A DNA stretch of 64,000 nt from Malania oleifera (GCF_029873635.1 NC_080423.1:105009773-105073772), one strand, 5' to 3'; numbered from the stretch's first letter, positions 35,001-50,000 are shown. The notes: generated by a model not told the origin, from the letters alone. Translations and numbers: made by a program.

Positions 35001-38000
35001 TCACTGTCTAATATGGACCTTGTGATGTTTTTCTAGAGCGCCACTTCAGTTTTGTCATCTTTGTTGGTTCTTGCTCCAAACAACTTGGATTGTCTTGGAA
35101 ACCTTGGGATTGCTTACCTTCAAAGGTACAAGTTTATTATTATCTCCTTTCCGTCTAGTTATCTTTGGAAGATTCTGGGAAACGAAAACAATAGGCAAAT
35201 GTCATAAGTGGGTAATTGAAAATGAAAACTGTTAAGGCTTGATATGGTCCATAGTCAAACAACTTTTAGGTAAAATGGTAATCTAACATGGTAACAGAGC
35301 CATGGTTGCCATGAGGTCTTGGGTTCTAACGTTATTGCTCATGTTTATTATAAGTTTGTTAAAAAGTTCTCTCTTTCCAATAATGGGTGTTATTCAGTGT
35401 TTGTTTCTCTCCACATGCAATTGGGATGCATGTGTAGGGGAGTATTAGGGCTTGATGTACACAGTTGGTCCACAGCTAGCTTAAGATTCCAGGTAAAGTG
35501 GTAATCTAACAAGAAGCAATTTAGATAAGTTTGAGAAGTGTTTCAAGAATGTTACAAGATGCACATAGAAAGCATTTATTAAAGCTTGATATGTGTAGAA
35601 ATCCCGAAGATTATTAGAAATTCCGAGAATAAAGGGTCAATAATACGAGAGATTGTATAGGGATTTATTGGGCAGATTTTATGCATTTATTTTAGGCAGA
35701 TCTTTCCTTGTTAATATGTGGTTGTATTATGTAGAGAGTTTGGGTTGTACAAAAATTATTTAAGAATTACAGAAATTATTCATTCTGATTGCATGGTATC
35801 AGAGCTAAAAGATTAAACTTAGCTATCAATGGCGGAAACTGCCGGCCAAGCAGAGGTTCGATGATCTTTGAATCTCACGAGGGGGAGAACGAAGCCATCT
35901 CCACCATGGGCTCAACAGGATTCGACATCTTGTCCTTCCAGCGCACGGTGGAGAAGATGAATGGCAAGAAGTACCGAGAATGGGCACAATCGTTCAAACT
36001 TGTGATCGATGGCAAGGGAAAGTTGGGATTTCTTACTAGCGAGACTCGGAGACCTACCCAACCGAAGCTTTTGCCCTTCGGAAATGGAAATCAGAGAACT
36101 CCATGGTCATGGCGTGGCTAGTAAACTCCATGAAGTCGTCGATCGGGAGGACCTATCTCTTCCTACCATCGGCGAAGGAAGTTTGGGATGTCGTCCGTGA
36201 GACCTACTCCGACGTCGAGAACTCGTCCCAATTCTTCTAGCTTAAGACGAGACTGTGGCGGATGAAACAGGGAAAAAGGGTTGTTACGAATTATTATATG
36301 GAGATGATTGCTCTTTGGCAGGAACTCGATCTGAGTTTCGAAGAAGAGTGGGAATGCTCGAGAGATAGTGTTCGATATAAAAAAAACGCCTCGAAAATGA
36401 ACGGGTGTTTGAGTTTCTTGCTGGTTTAAATCGGACCCTTGATGATGTCCGTGGAAGAATTCTGGGTCGTCGTCCCTTACCATCAACACACGAATAGTTC
36501 TCTACCTTTCAGACTTCGGGTTATTCTTCCACAAATAGTTCTTCAGGTTCTTTAGCCCAAAGAGGTAATTTTTTGCAAGCCTTGAGTATAAATTCTAGAT
36601 CCAAAACTCCTCGGATTATTGATTCTGGTGTTTCTTACCACATGACCGATGCCTATCATCTTTTCTGATCATATTCACCCTGTGCTGGAAATTTGAAAGT
36701 TAAAATTGCAGATGGATCACTTTCGTCTGTCACAAGCAAAGGGAATATCCGACTCTTTGACTCCATCACACTGGAGTCCATTCTTCATGTTCCTAATTTA
36801 TCCTGCGACTTACTATTTATTAGCCAGTTAACTAAAAATTCCAATTGTTCTGCTATATTTCTTCCCTCGCATTGTGTTTATCAGGACCTATCATCGGGGA
36901 AGACGATTGGCAATGCTAAGGAGTATGAGGGAGTCTACTACTTTGAGGAGGCTATTGTGAATGAACAATGTCAAATTGCTAGTTGTGATTCTGCGTTTGT
37001 TCCTAAGGATAGTAATATTTTGTTATGGCATTTTAGAATGGGTCATCCCAATTTCCAATATTTGAGACAATTATTTCCTTCCATTTGTTCGAATAAAATA
37101 TCATTTAATTTTCAATGTGAGATTTGTGAAATTGCAAAACACCACCGTACTTCTTTCCCAAAGTCCAAATACAAACCAACCTCACCGTTTACTAAGATTC
37201 ACAGTGATGTATGGGGCCCATCTAACACTCTCAATCATACCCACACAAATGGTTTGTTACTTTCATTGATGATCACACTTGTATTTGTTGGGTATACTTG
37301 TTGAAAAATAAAACTGAAGTGCGTTCTGTGTTTATCAATTTTCATTCCATGATTCAAACACAATTTCACAAAAAAATTCAAATTATGCGTACAGATAATG
37401 ACACTGAATATTTTAATTGTATTCTGGGAAATTATTTACAAGAACATGGAATAATACATCAAAGTTCATGTGTCGACACACCCCAACAAAATGGGGTTGC
37501 CGAACGAAAAAACAGACATATCCTTGAAGTAGCTCGTGCATTGTTGTTTACTACCAATATGCCAAAAATTTTTTTTTGGGGGGGGGGGGGGGTATGCCAT
37601 TCTCACAGCTACATATCTCATTAATAGAATGCCTAGTTGAGTTCTCTCTTTTGCTTCACCTCTTAAAAAATTCCAAGAATTTTTTCCAAACTCCCGTCTT
37701 AGCTCAAATCTCTCTCTCAAAGTGTTTGGTTGTACTGCTTTTGCCCATATACGTCATCAACATAAACTGAATCCACACGCCCTCAAGTGTGTCTTTCTTG
37801 GCTATTCTCCTACCTAAAAAGGGTACAAATGTTATGATCCTGCAACAAAAAGGGTATTCGTTAGTCTCGATGTTACTTTCTTTGAAACTATTCCTTACTT
37901 CCAAAAGCCCTCGTTTCAGGGGGAGACTTTGGGTAGTAAAGAAGCTCAAGTTTTGGATTTCAATACCTTTATTACTGCAACTGAACCTGTCCTAAACACT

Positions 38001-41000
38001 GAGCCTGTCATTGCACAACATTGAGCTTGTCTTGAAAAATGCTTCTAACCTGCCAAATATAGAAGAAAACTTGAATTTAGGGGGAGATGCAGGAAAACAA
38101 TATAACAAGGAGATACTTGTCTACTCAAGAAAGCCAAAATTAAAGGACACAGAGAATCTCATACCTGAAGCACCAAAAGAGTTGGAATTGGTGATAGATC
38201 CAAGCAACCATGAGTCTTCATCTACTCCTGATCAGGTAATGTCTTCAAGTAATCTTGAGTCCTCCTTTGATAAACCTGCACAGGATGATCTCAATTTACC
38301 CATTGCTCTCAGAAAACAAACTTGGTCATGTACTCTCCATCCCATTTCCAAATTCATGTCTTACAATACTTTGTCTACAAGGTGTCATGTTTTTACCTCT
38401 AATCTTGACAATTTAAAAATTCCAAAGAATATTCAGGAAGCCCTTGAGATCCCTGAATGGAGAGAGGCAGTTATGGAGGAAATGTGTGTCTTGAAAAAAA
38501 AAAGGAACGTGGGATGTGATAAATCTACCAAGGGGAAAGAAACCAGTGGGCTGCAAATGGGTGTTTATTGTGAAACACAAAGTTGATGGGACAATGGAAC
38601 AGTACAAAGCCCGCTTTGTTGCAAAAGGGTTTACTCAAACCTATGACATTGACTACATAGAGACCTTTGCACCTGTGGCAAAACTGAATACCGTCCGAGT
38701 TCTCCTAGCCTTGGCTGCCTACCTATATTGGCCATTCCAACAACTTGACATCAATAATACTTTTCTGAATGGCGAATTAGAAGAAGTCTTACGATACCAC
38801 CAGGATTTTGTAAAAGGGGTGAAGAAAACAGAGTATGCAAACTCAAAAAGTCCCTGTATGGACTCAAATAGTCTCCAAGAGCCTGGTTTGATAGATTTAC
38901 AGAGGTGATTAGGAGCCAAGGATATCGGCAAGGACAATCTGACCATACTATGTTCTTCTGACAGTCTGAAGATGGGAAGAATACAATTCTGATTGTATAT
39001 GTCGATGACATCATCATAACTGGAGATAACATAGCAGAGATGGACAGGTTGAAGAAAGTCTTGGCCACTGAGTTTGAGGTAAAAGATTTGGGACAAATGC
39101 AGTATTTTTGGGGATGGAAGTTGCTAGATCAAAGAAGGGAATTAGTGTGTCTCAAAGGAAGTATGTCCTAGACCTCCTAACTGAAACCGACATGCTTGGG
39201 TGCAAACCAAGCGATACCCCCATTGAAGTAGGAAAAAGAAGAGAAGACATTGGAAAACCTGTTGAACGAGAAAGGTGTCAGGGATTAGTTGGCAAACTAG
39301 TTTACTTATCACACACTAGACCTGACATCGCATTTGTAGTGAGTGTGGTGAGTCAACACGTGCATTCGCGGAGGGAAGGTCATCTAGAAGCAATGTACAG
39401 GATTCTTAGATATCTCAAGGGATCTCCGGGCAAAGGACTATTCTTCAAAAAATGTGAAAGCAAAGAAGTAGAAGTCTTTACATATGTCGATTGGGCAGGA
39501 TCAACAGAAGATAGAAGATCCACTTCCGGGTACTGCACCTTTGTATGGGAAAACTTGGTTACTTGGAGAAGCAAAAAACAGAACGTTGTGGCCAGAAGTA
39601 GTGCTGAAGCAGAGTTTTGAGCAGTGGCGCAAGGGATATGTGAAGGACTGTGGTTACTAAAGCTCTTGGAGGAGTTACATGTCACGGTAAAGTATCCTAT
39701 CAAACTCTACCGTGATAACAAAGCAGCCATTAACATCTCTCTCAATCGAGTCCAGCATGACAGAACCAAACATGTAGAAGTGAACAAACACTTTATTAAG
39801 GAAAAAGTTGAAGAAGGAACCATTTGCATGACTTATGTCCTTACCAAAGAACAAACCACCGACATTTTCACCAAAGGACTACCTTGACAAAGTTTTGATG
39901 ATTTCACATACAAGTTGGATATGATAAACATTTATGATCCAACTTGAGGGGGAGTGTAGAAATCCCAATGATTATTAGAAATTCCAAGAATAAAGGGTCA
40001 ATAATACGAGAGATTGTATAGGGATTTATTGGGCAGATTTTATGCATTTATTTAGGCAATTCTTTCCTTGTTAATATGCGGTTGTATTATATATAGAGTG
40101 TTGGGGTTGTACAAAAATTATTTAAGAAATACAGAAATTGTTCATTCTGATTTCAATATGCATTGTTGGTCACAACCGAACAACTTAAGCTTTTAGGTGA
40201 AGTGGTAATCTAACATCATTTATGGACATTATGTGACAAGTAGGAACTATGGAATACACTATTTAAAAATTTATAAAAATTTTAAAGAAACACACACCAT
40301 TTTCTTCTATGCGTGTTGCTAATGTGATATCCAGTCTCGGATCTAGTCAGCATCCCTGAGAGGGTCTGCTTGTCAGAATGCATGCAAAGTGAATAGGTGT
40401 CTCCGTAATCTGAGCTCTGGGAAGCCCTCTAATGCTTAAGTCAACAAAGCTCAAGGTAATAAGGGGAAGGATTTTTAGGATTGGGATGGCATTCCTCTCT
40501 TTAGGTGATGTACTCGTTGTTTATGGTTGAAGGGTAACATTACAAATCTGAATGTTGATGACAAATTTTTTTTCGATCGGTAGAAAAAGAATATATTAAA
40601 GGGGCATCAAGGGGATGCTGATGACAAATAACAGTTGATCAACGATGACTGCCTCATTGCTATTTTGGCTCCACATTATCCAAAAAGCTTAGTGCTTGTT
40701 TGGCCAAGGTTATGAATATAGAAAAGGTTTCTATATTTGGAAATGTGGGATACAAAGACTACACAAAATTCGCCTTTTGTTTGGTGTTTTCAAGAAAACC
40801 TTTTTAAAAATGTATTTGACAAAACCCATAGAAATACAGGTTTTTAGGAAAGGATTTTAAGGTGTTTCTTGTGTTTTCAAACATAGTTTTCTTTGCACAA
40901 TGAAAACACGGGTTTTAGGGTCTGACAATTTTTTAGCAATAATAGTAGTAATAATTATTATTGTTGAAAAACAAGGTAAAATGGAAGACCTCACTTCAAT

Positions 41001-44000
41001 GGTAGGTCTCTCACTCTATTTATAATATCTGTCAAGTACTATATCTATTACCATAATACCGTTACTAACTCGCACTTACTAACATAACTCTAACACACAA
41101 TAATAATGCTAATGACTAAATAACCATTAACACTCTCCCTTAAGTTGGAGCATATATATCATATGCTACTAACTTGTTACAAATAAATTTCACACGAGCA
41201 CCTCTGAAGGCTTTTGTGAGCAAATTAGCAGGCTAAAACTAAGGCTTCACATGAGTGGTCGTAATGAGCTTCTGTACAAGTTTCTCTCGAATAAAGTGGC
41301 AATCAACTTCAATATGCTTTGTTTGCTCATGGAAGACCGAGTTGGAGGCAATATGAATAACAACTCGATTATCGCAGTTCACACATCAACTCCATAGGCC
41401 GAGTATATGGAAAGCCTAGTTCTTTCAGCATGTTCTTCAACCAAACAAGTTTACATGTAGTCCATGCCATGACTCTCTACTTTGACTCAGCACTTCACCT
41501 TGCCACTATAGTTTATTTCTTACTTTTCCAAGACACCAAGTTGGTACCGACAAAGATACAATACTTAGTTGTGGTTCTTTGCTCGGAAGGCAACTCTACC
41601 CCCTCTGCATCTATATATCCTTGAATGTAAGTGTGACTCCAATCCTGATAGAAGAGACCTCTGCTTGGTGCACCTTTGAGATATCTCAAAATGCGAATTA
41701 CTACATCCTAGCTACTTGCTCTTGGTGAATCGAGAAATTGACTCACAACACTTGTTGAGAAGGATATATATGGTTGAGTGACTATGAGAGAATTCAACTT
41801 TGCAAAAAGTCTTCGATGCCATCCTGGGTTAGACAACAAATCACCTATATTTGGCACTAACTTACTATTGAGATCCATGGGCGTATCAACGAATTTGGAT
41901 CCGAACTCCCCATCTCATCTAAAAGATCATGAACATACTTCCTTTGTAAAAGACAGTTCCCATATAAGATCTTGATACTTCAGACCTAAAAAGTACTTCA
42001 ATTGTAACGACCTGCTCATTTTTCACATATATATATATATATATATTTTTTTTTTTTTCTCTTTTTATATCAATCAACATCAAACCAAATCCACACATCA
42101 CACATACCAGCTCAGCAGGTCACAATCCACCTGGACCCGTGGGTACCAGGGATATAATAGAACATACAGCAAAAGCCTACGTAGCAGAAAATATAAAATC
42201 ATATACGTCTCATCATAATGTGCATAACACATACCAGAGTTACTACTATCACTATCTCACAGTATATACATCTCAAAAATGGAATCTAGGGACAATTCCC
42301 ACAAAACCTAACTGTCCCTACAAAAAACTTATCCTTCGCAGAGGGCAGATAAACAACACTACTTCTGCGGGGCTTTTCCCGCTTTCCTATCCGGAGCTCC
42401 TGAAAAGTTAATAAAATTTAGGGTTGATACACCTCTCAGTAAGGGAAATAAACTAATACTAGTGTGTGGCAACATGAGTAATTCGTGTTCAACATATATC
42501 ATATACAACACATTTAGTACTGTTTCATCAAATCTGTGAAAACATATATATATATATATATCTCAACAAAGCAGAACATACTGCATTCTCATAATATATC
42601 TCAACTCATGTCATAATAATAATAACATAAAAATCATCCTGGTGGGCTAGCTGGCTGTTGTCATGTATTACCCCCACATGACTGGGTTGTGTGGCCCGAA
42701 GGTGGGACCTGACAATGGTTGGTCGACCACTGTCAAGTCGATAGTCTAGTCTATAGGTCCGATGGGTCTACCCAGACTGGTCCGTACACCAGGGGCGATA
42801 ACAGCACACTTCTCGAAAATAACCACATCGACCATCCAATCTCACACCACTCCGTACAGTGGCGTTAACACAGATATCATGATCACGGGGATCATGGACA
42901 CATAACAACGGTACCGTGCAAGTGCTAGCCTAAATCAAGCCAACCAGGTTCTGATATCATATACATATACTGAAACCGTGATACATAAATATCTCATTTC
43001 ATTTATTTTCACATCAATCGTATCATTTCACATATATACATGTATCATAAAAAAAATCATCGGCCCGTATGCCGGTATTTCTCATTTTAACATAGCTCGG
43101 CCTGTACGCCAGCAAATCACATAGTACAGCCCGTACGCTGGCAAACCACATAGCACGGCCTGTACACCAGCAAATCACATAGCACGGCCCGTACGCCGGC
43201 AAACATATCCACATATATATATATATATATATGTACAAAAACATCTCGGCCCGTACGCCGATTATCCCTCATAAAAATCCACATCATCCACATTCCTAGA
43301 AAATAGCATTACACAATATTTTTACTCATGTCACACAGTAGATTTTCCACATACTCAACATACGATCATTTTCACAGTATTTTGCAAATATAAAACATAC
43401 GTATATATAAACATATACATTTTCCATAAATCAAATGATAACTATATATATTTATAAGCATTTTCCAAAACAGTACTAGCTTAGTTTATCCCCTTACTTG
43501 ATTCCTGGAAAGCTCCTAATAAAATTGCCCCGCACCCGCAGGGTTCCTAACTCAACACCCTGAAAATGAAAAATCTCAGAATTAAAGTTCAGTATTTCGA
43601 AACATACAATATTTTCCTCAACTACCAAAAACTCAAATATTGGGTAGAAAGTTTTCACCCAAAAGCATTCAAGTTTAACACCTGAGGGGTTTCCTGTCCA
43701 ATACTCCGAAACTGAAAACCTCCAGTATTAAACTTCAGTATTTTCATGCGCACAACATTTCTTCTAACTAGCGCAAGACCAAATATGATTTAAAAAGCCT
43801 TACCTCAACTTTGGGATGATTTCCAACTAGCTTTCTCCCACGATCCGCTCCAGCAGATTTGGAGAGAACTCCGTCAGGAACGTCGTGGTGACTTCGGATT
43901 GTTGATCTGATGACTGGTGGGGCCGAAAATGTAGAGAGAAGGGAAAGAGAACCGTAGAGAGAGAGAGAGGAGAGAGAGATTTCTAAAAAAAATGATATTT

Positions 44001-47000
44001 CTCCCGGATTTTCGTATATATATAAAACAGGATTTTGTCGACGAGCCCGACCTTCGTCGATGAGTCCTTCACAAATTTCGTCGACGAGACCCTGTATTCG
44101 TCGACGAAATTCAGGCTACCCCAGAACCTCTCTCGGTATTTTCTCGTCGACGAGGCCCTATGTTTGTTAATAAAGTCTACGGCTTCCTTCCGTTTCCGGT
44201 TTCCATTTCCCTTTCCTTATTAATTAAATTTCATTTTTAAATTCAGGTCGTTACATCAATGGTCCCAAGTCATAGGTTTGAAAGTTACTTTGTAGGAAAA
44301 GCTTTAGGTCTTGAATGCCTCGATCATCATCACTAGTGATCACGATGTCATCCACATACACAATAAGCAAATATTGTCAGACAGAGGCCAAACTCAAGTA
44401 CTACAACACTAAATTAGCCCAACCATGCTCTGGGAGATTGTTTTAATCTACGCACACACTGAGCTTGACTCCCTTGAGCAACAAACTCGGGCAATTGCTC
44501 CATTTAGACCAGATTACCATGTAGGAAAACATTCTTCACATCTAATTGACGTTGAAGCCAATGACAAGTAGTGGCTGAAGAGATGAACAAACATACCGAG
44601 ACAAGTTTAGTGACCGGAGAGAATGTGTCTGAATAATCCAAATGGCACTCCTGAGTAGATCCTTTAGCAATAAGGCTGGCCTTCAAACGAGCCACAAAAC
44701 CATCAGGATTGACTTTCACATTGTACACCCAACGACAATCAACCACAGACTTATTAGGAGGAAGAGATACCAAATCCCAAGTGTCATTACCATGTAGTGT
44801 ACGCATCTCTTCAACCACTGCAATCCTCCACCTTGAATGGGATAGGGCTTCAGAAATAGATTTTGGAAGAGCAACAGAAGATATGGTACTAACAAAACAG
44901 TATACAAGGGTGACAAGAAATCATAACAAACAAAATTAGAGATTGGATGTTGGTACAAGTGCATTTACCTTTCCGAACAACTATGGGAGGATCAACATCA
45001 TGGGAAATAAGATCATTGACTAGGGAACTAGAGGCGGTGTAATAAAAGCTGGAAGTGGCTCTCCTCCCTTGAGTTGTCATGTGTATACTTGCAAATTGGG
45101 ATGATCCAAGCAAAGGGAAGACTCAAACTTAATGAAGATGTAGGAGGGTTGGGCACAAATAATAGGTTGGGATTTGGAAGGCAAGGCAGAAGAAGGGACT
45201 CATCAAGTTCAATAGAGCTCAAAGAATCAGAATGGTATAGTGTAGACTGAAAAAAAGTGACATTAGCAGAGACAAAGAATTGATGTAAAGTAGGCTATAA
45301 CTTCAATATTCCGTTTGAGTATAGAAATAGCCCCGAAAAATACATTTGATAGCATGAGGATCCAACTTATCCATTCCTGGAGTTAATTGATGGACAAAGG
45401 TCAAAGGACACACTATCGAATATACGAGGAGGAAGGGAGAATAAAGGAGCCTTTGGGAAGATAATTGAATATGATATTTTATCACCAAGGATAGAGGATG
45501 ACATTTTTGTTGATGGGGGAGCAAACTGTGAGCACAACATCACTCCAAAAAACTTTGGGGACATTCATTTGATACAATAGGGTACAAGTGACTACAAGAA
45601 TATGTCTATTTTTTGTCCTGAAACTCCATTTTGTTGTGGAGTGTGGGCAAAATAAGACTGACAGATCATACTAGAATTAGTCATATAGGTAGTGAATTGG
45701 GTACTAAAGTACTGTAGCATTATCACTACAAAGTAACCTGGCTAGTATATCAAATTGAGTCTTTATTTGAGAATAGAAGGCACAAAATACATTAAGCAAC
45801 TTAGAACTATCTTTCATTAAATATAACCAAGTCATCCTGGAGTATTCATCAAGAAATGTAACAAAGTACCATAACCCCAACTTTGACATCACACAACTAA
45901 GACCCCAAATTATTGGAATGGACTAGCATGAAAGGACTAACCACCTGTTTGTTGACCTAGCAAGCAAAGGGAAGACAATGATGTTTTCCCAATTAACAAG
46001 ACTCTCACTCAAGATTAACTCAATGTAGGAACTTGCTGTTTCAACTTGTCCAAGGATGGATGATCAAGGTGACAATGGATTTGAAGTGGTGTAGCTGCGG
46101 TTGTACAGGCGATGGGAGGAGAAAGCCACTTAAAGTAGTAAAACCCACGAGCCTCACATCATGTGTCCATTGTCTTTCTCATCTTCATATCCTCAATAAC
46201 CACATAATCAGGAAAGAAAGTGACAGAACAATTTAGTGGCTTTGTAAGCTTTTTAACTGACATGAAATTGAAATGAGATTTAGAAATGTATAGAACATAA
46301 AAAAGAGAGATGGAAGGAGTAGGATTTACTGCTCCTATCCCCGTAACTGCAATAGTGGACCCATCAGCAAGGGTAACCTGGGGTAGATTTTTAGTACCAG
46401 AGGGCAGAAATGACATTGTTTGCACTTGTTATATGGTCAATAGTAGCAGAATCGATAACCCAAGGATTAGTGGGAAAGATACCAGAGGACATACAAATTG
46501 TAGGATTAACTTTTTGGGCAAGAGATGCAATGTGATAAGATGCTTGTTGAGACGATTAATACTGTAGAAACCTTGAATAGTCCTCCTCTGATGTAGTCAC
46601 AGTATGCAGTTCACTCAAACTAGTGACAAACGAGGGAACCATACTTTTGGGATTTGTAGACTCCATCCCAACACTCACAAACTTAGACTAATGATAACAA
46701 GAATGATTGCTGGAACAATTGAAACAACCACGATCAAGGTGACCCACCATGAACGAGTCACAAATAATCAGTACAAGGCTGCCACAACACCAAGAAACTC
46801 AGACACAGCCTGAAGAAATCAACACACAGCATTGGAACGAGTGGAGAGGTGAAGTTGGTGAACCACCGAACTACCATGGACAAATCACCAACAAACTTGC
46901 AGAAAACAGCCTCACAGAAAACAGCTATGAACACTACCACTGCTCCAAGAGACTCACCAATGGCCTTTACTAACTCCGAACAACAACTAACAGATTACCA

Positions 47001-50000
47001 CCAGTGCATGGTCAAAACAAAGATTGGATCTTTGACCAAAACACATGCCCAGTAGCTTGATATTTGGCAATGGAAGGAATTAAAACATTGAATAAAAAAC
47101 ACAACAACTCAATAACCATTGACAAACAGCGTCATGAAACATCAAAAAACCATTCCTTGGGTACCACACATGAGCAATTTAAAAAGGTGAGATCTTTGGA
47201 CAAAAAACATAACGAAAAACTCCATTAATATGTTTATAGAGGGATGTGGGCACTGCTGGATGAATTCAGGCCGAAAACATCCCCGAAAGTGGCTTCATGC
47301 ACCGGAACGTGGGGTTGGCCCTGGCAACCTTCAACCAGCACGTGAGGGCACATGGGGCATTGCCTGGAGATGGGGTTTCAGTGGGGAAGGGGGGCAGATT
47401 GGCAGTGTCTGGTTGGGTGACTATGGTGTTATTTCTGCAAAATCTGTAATAGGTTTTTTGTTCCTGAGCTGGCAGTGTCCCCCAGGAAATTTCCAGCGAC
47501 TGGTCTGACTTCTGGCCGCTGCTGTCTGTTTTCTAGGGCTGTAGTTTTGCTGAAATTCTTCTATGATGGTAGACATGCAGCAGATTTAGGGTTTTAGGCT
47601 CCAGTTTTGGTGGTGGTTGTAACAATTAGGGTTTAAGTTTCAAAATCATGCTCTGATACCATGTTGAATAATTGGGTAAAATGGAAGACCTGACTTCAAT
47701 GATAAGTCTTAATAACCTTACTAACTCACACTTACTAGCATAACTCTTAACACATGATAAAATTGCTAAATGACTAAAGAACCATCAACAATTATTATTA
47801 ACATTATTATTTTATTAACAAATTTCCACTTGGATCAGCCTTAACTACATGTTATTCCACTATTTTCATTTTCAGAAACAATTTTGAAATCAGCTTACCT
47901 AGCACATTTTTTAGTTTAGAAGTACGTGATATCATGTTTTTTCATTTTTGAAAATATCAATATGGAAACTCATTTTTGGATCCTTAGCCAAACAGGCCCT
48001 CAAGGTCTTATGAATTGGCTCACAAATGCATTTCAAAATAGCCAACACTTCCTTTCATGTTTACCCCCATATTACATATAAAGAGAGAGACAATTTTGAA
48101 CTTGAATAACAAAAAAGTGCAGAAAGACTAGCTGGGAAAAAGAAGTGTAGTGCATTGTACGCAACACAAAAACATAAGTCATAAGACTTGAACCTAGTAC
48201 ACCCTGGATCAAAAAATGCAATACCATAGTCTATGCTAGACTACTAATCTCCTATAAGCCTCACTATTAGGAATTTAGCCCAACAAGTCTAAATATCCAT
48301 TCCAATGACCTTGATTAATCCTAATGACTTAAACAATGACTATAATTTCTTGAAAAAATTACATGTATTTTATAATTTTTTAAAGTTTTCTTTGTGAAGA
48401 AATGGAAGTTAATGAGTGAATGTTATGGATTGAAAAGGCATAAATATAGTGTAAACAGTGCAGAGTTGAATGAGTTATTTTTTAGAAATTTCAAGAATGC
48501 TGTGCTTCCCGCTTACATCCTTTGGACCAATATCCATTATTTGATGCGTTTGTATTTTAGCCAGTGGAAGCACTTCAGATATTCAGAAACATGTCAAGGC
48601 AAGGTCCTAGCTTGAATAAGCAATGATGTGTGGCCTTGAATTTTTGTTTCTGTACAATCAAGTGACTATGCACATATATGCATTGCGCTGCGTGTTTAAT
48701 CAAGTTGATTTTTTCAACATTTTCACATCACCTACATTGCATTTTATGCTGTCACTTTTTTAGTCATCTTCATTCAAATTAGAGAAAGCAGTTCTATATG
48801 AAGCTTTCATCTTCATTGAAACCAAGCAAGCGTACGCAAGTAGGCTGTGAATACAAAGATTTTGCTTTATAATATTCTTTAATGTATTAAAGGAAAAAGG
48901 GAATGATGAAAGATAGCGATTTGAAATTAATGTAAAAAATCACTAGATATGGTCTAGAATTTTATGATATGATAGTGGTTAGTGATTTGTAGTTATAACC
49001 TATATCTATTAATCCAACCATACCCGCCATAAATAATTGGGTTAGGGTACACTCATATAATTATATAGGTCATAAATGAGTGACCCATTTAGACAAAAAA
49101 ATTAAATGGATGAAAATGGGTGTACCTACTTAACCTATCAACCTATTTAAATTTTTAACATTGTTAATTATAATAGATTAATAGTAATGCATCACATTTA
49201 AAGCTGTACGTAATTATGTTATTAGTTCGGTTAAGATATTTACGCGATTACATAATTATTTACATACGTAATTGATTTAGTTTGGTTGTCTAAATTGATT
49301 AATATGTATGTACATAATTGCTTAATTGGTTTGGTTCAGTTATATACATAATTATGTATGTAATAATAATATTGATTGCACCTCTCAGTTGAAACTAAAT
49401 TACGTAATTGCATAACTAATGCTATACTTCAAATATCTATATACGTAATTACATAATTATGTAACTGTTGACAGCTCTTTTTGAATATGTATGTAAATTA
49501 TGGCATTGGGACCTCTCCATTGAAACTAAACTATTTAATAAGTAATTATTTACATAATTAAAACTATAGTTTTGAAATCTTTGTACATAATTACATAATT
49601 ATGGACTTTAAATATGTATGTAATTAAGTAATTTATGAATCGACATAAATGTTTTAGTTTAGTTATCTAAAACAATTAATATGTATTTATGTAATTGGTT
49701 CAATTTAAATATGTACGTAAGTGGTTTAATTTGATATGCATGTATGCAATTATGTAATTGGTTCGGTTAGATATATGCGCAGTTATATATGTATGTAGTT
49801 ATAATGTTTACTGCACCTATCATTTGAAACTATGCATGGGCTCACACTCACACTTTGTGCTTGCTCTGCAATTTTTTTTCTAAAATTTTATATTTATTTT
49901 AAGAATATAATAGAGGAAATGAATAAAAGTTGAAGGGTATACCAATTTGATTAGAAGAGTAGTTATGATTAATTATAAAAGTGTTTTAGGGCAGTTATGA

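Larger units (their letters stand above)
35594..40155 (+). mobile_element. Ty1/copia retrotransposon A, full length, non-functional
   Basis: Flanked by perfect ATATG duplications (35589-35593 and 40156-40160). LTRs are 35594-35793 and 39955-40155. The primer-binding site TGGTATCAGAGCT (35794-35806), complementary to initiator tRNA-Met, directly follows the 5' LTR. The polypurine tract AACTTGAGGGGGAG (39941-39954) directly precedes the 3' LTR. The domain order gag, protease, integrase, RT, RNase H is that of copia. Frameshifts and in-frame stops occur in every domain. The LTRs differ at about 14 of 200 positions, so it is not a recent insertion. It lies in sense orientation in intron 6 of the TPR gene. 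Confidence 0.95.
40962..47790 (-). mobile_element. Ty1/copia retrotransposon B, non-functional, split by solo LTR D
   Basis: Flanked by ATTAT at 40957-40961 and 47791-47795. LTRs are 40962-41132 (3' LTR) and 47662-47790 (5' LTR, with an internal deletion of about 40 bp). On the minus strand the primer-binding site TGGTATCAGAGC (47650-47661) adjoins the 5' LTR, and a purine-rich tract (complement of CTCTCCCTTAAG, 41133-41144) adjoins the 3' LTR. Protease, integrase, RT and RNase H fragments occur in the right order with many frameshifts and stops. Without solo LTR D it is about 4.57 kb, a normal copia length. It belongs to a different family from element A. Confidence 0.93.
40692..47999. mobile_element. 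Tourist-like MITE split by copia B
   Basis: The left end GTGCTTGTTTGGCCAAGG matches the reverse complement of the right end, GGGCCTGTTTGGCTAAGG. Outside them are TTA (40689-40691) and TCA (48000-48002), compatible with a TTA duplication that has lost one base identity. This terminus and TTA target are typical of PIF/Harbinger MITEs. Removing copia B leaves about 475 bp of AT-rich sequence, a normal MITE size. Assignment to PIF/Harbinger is inference. Confidence 0.65.
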
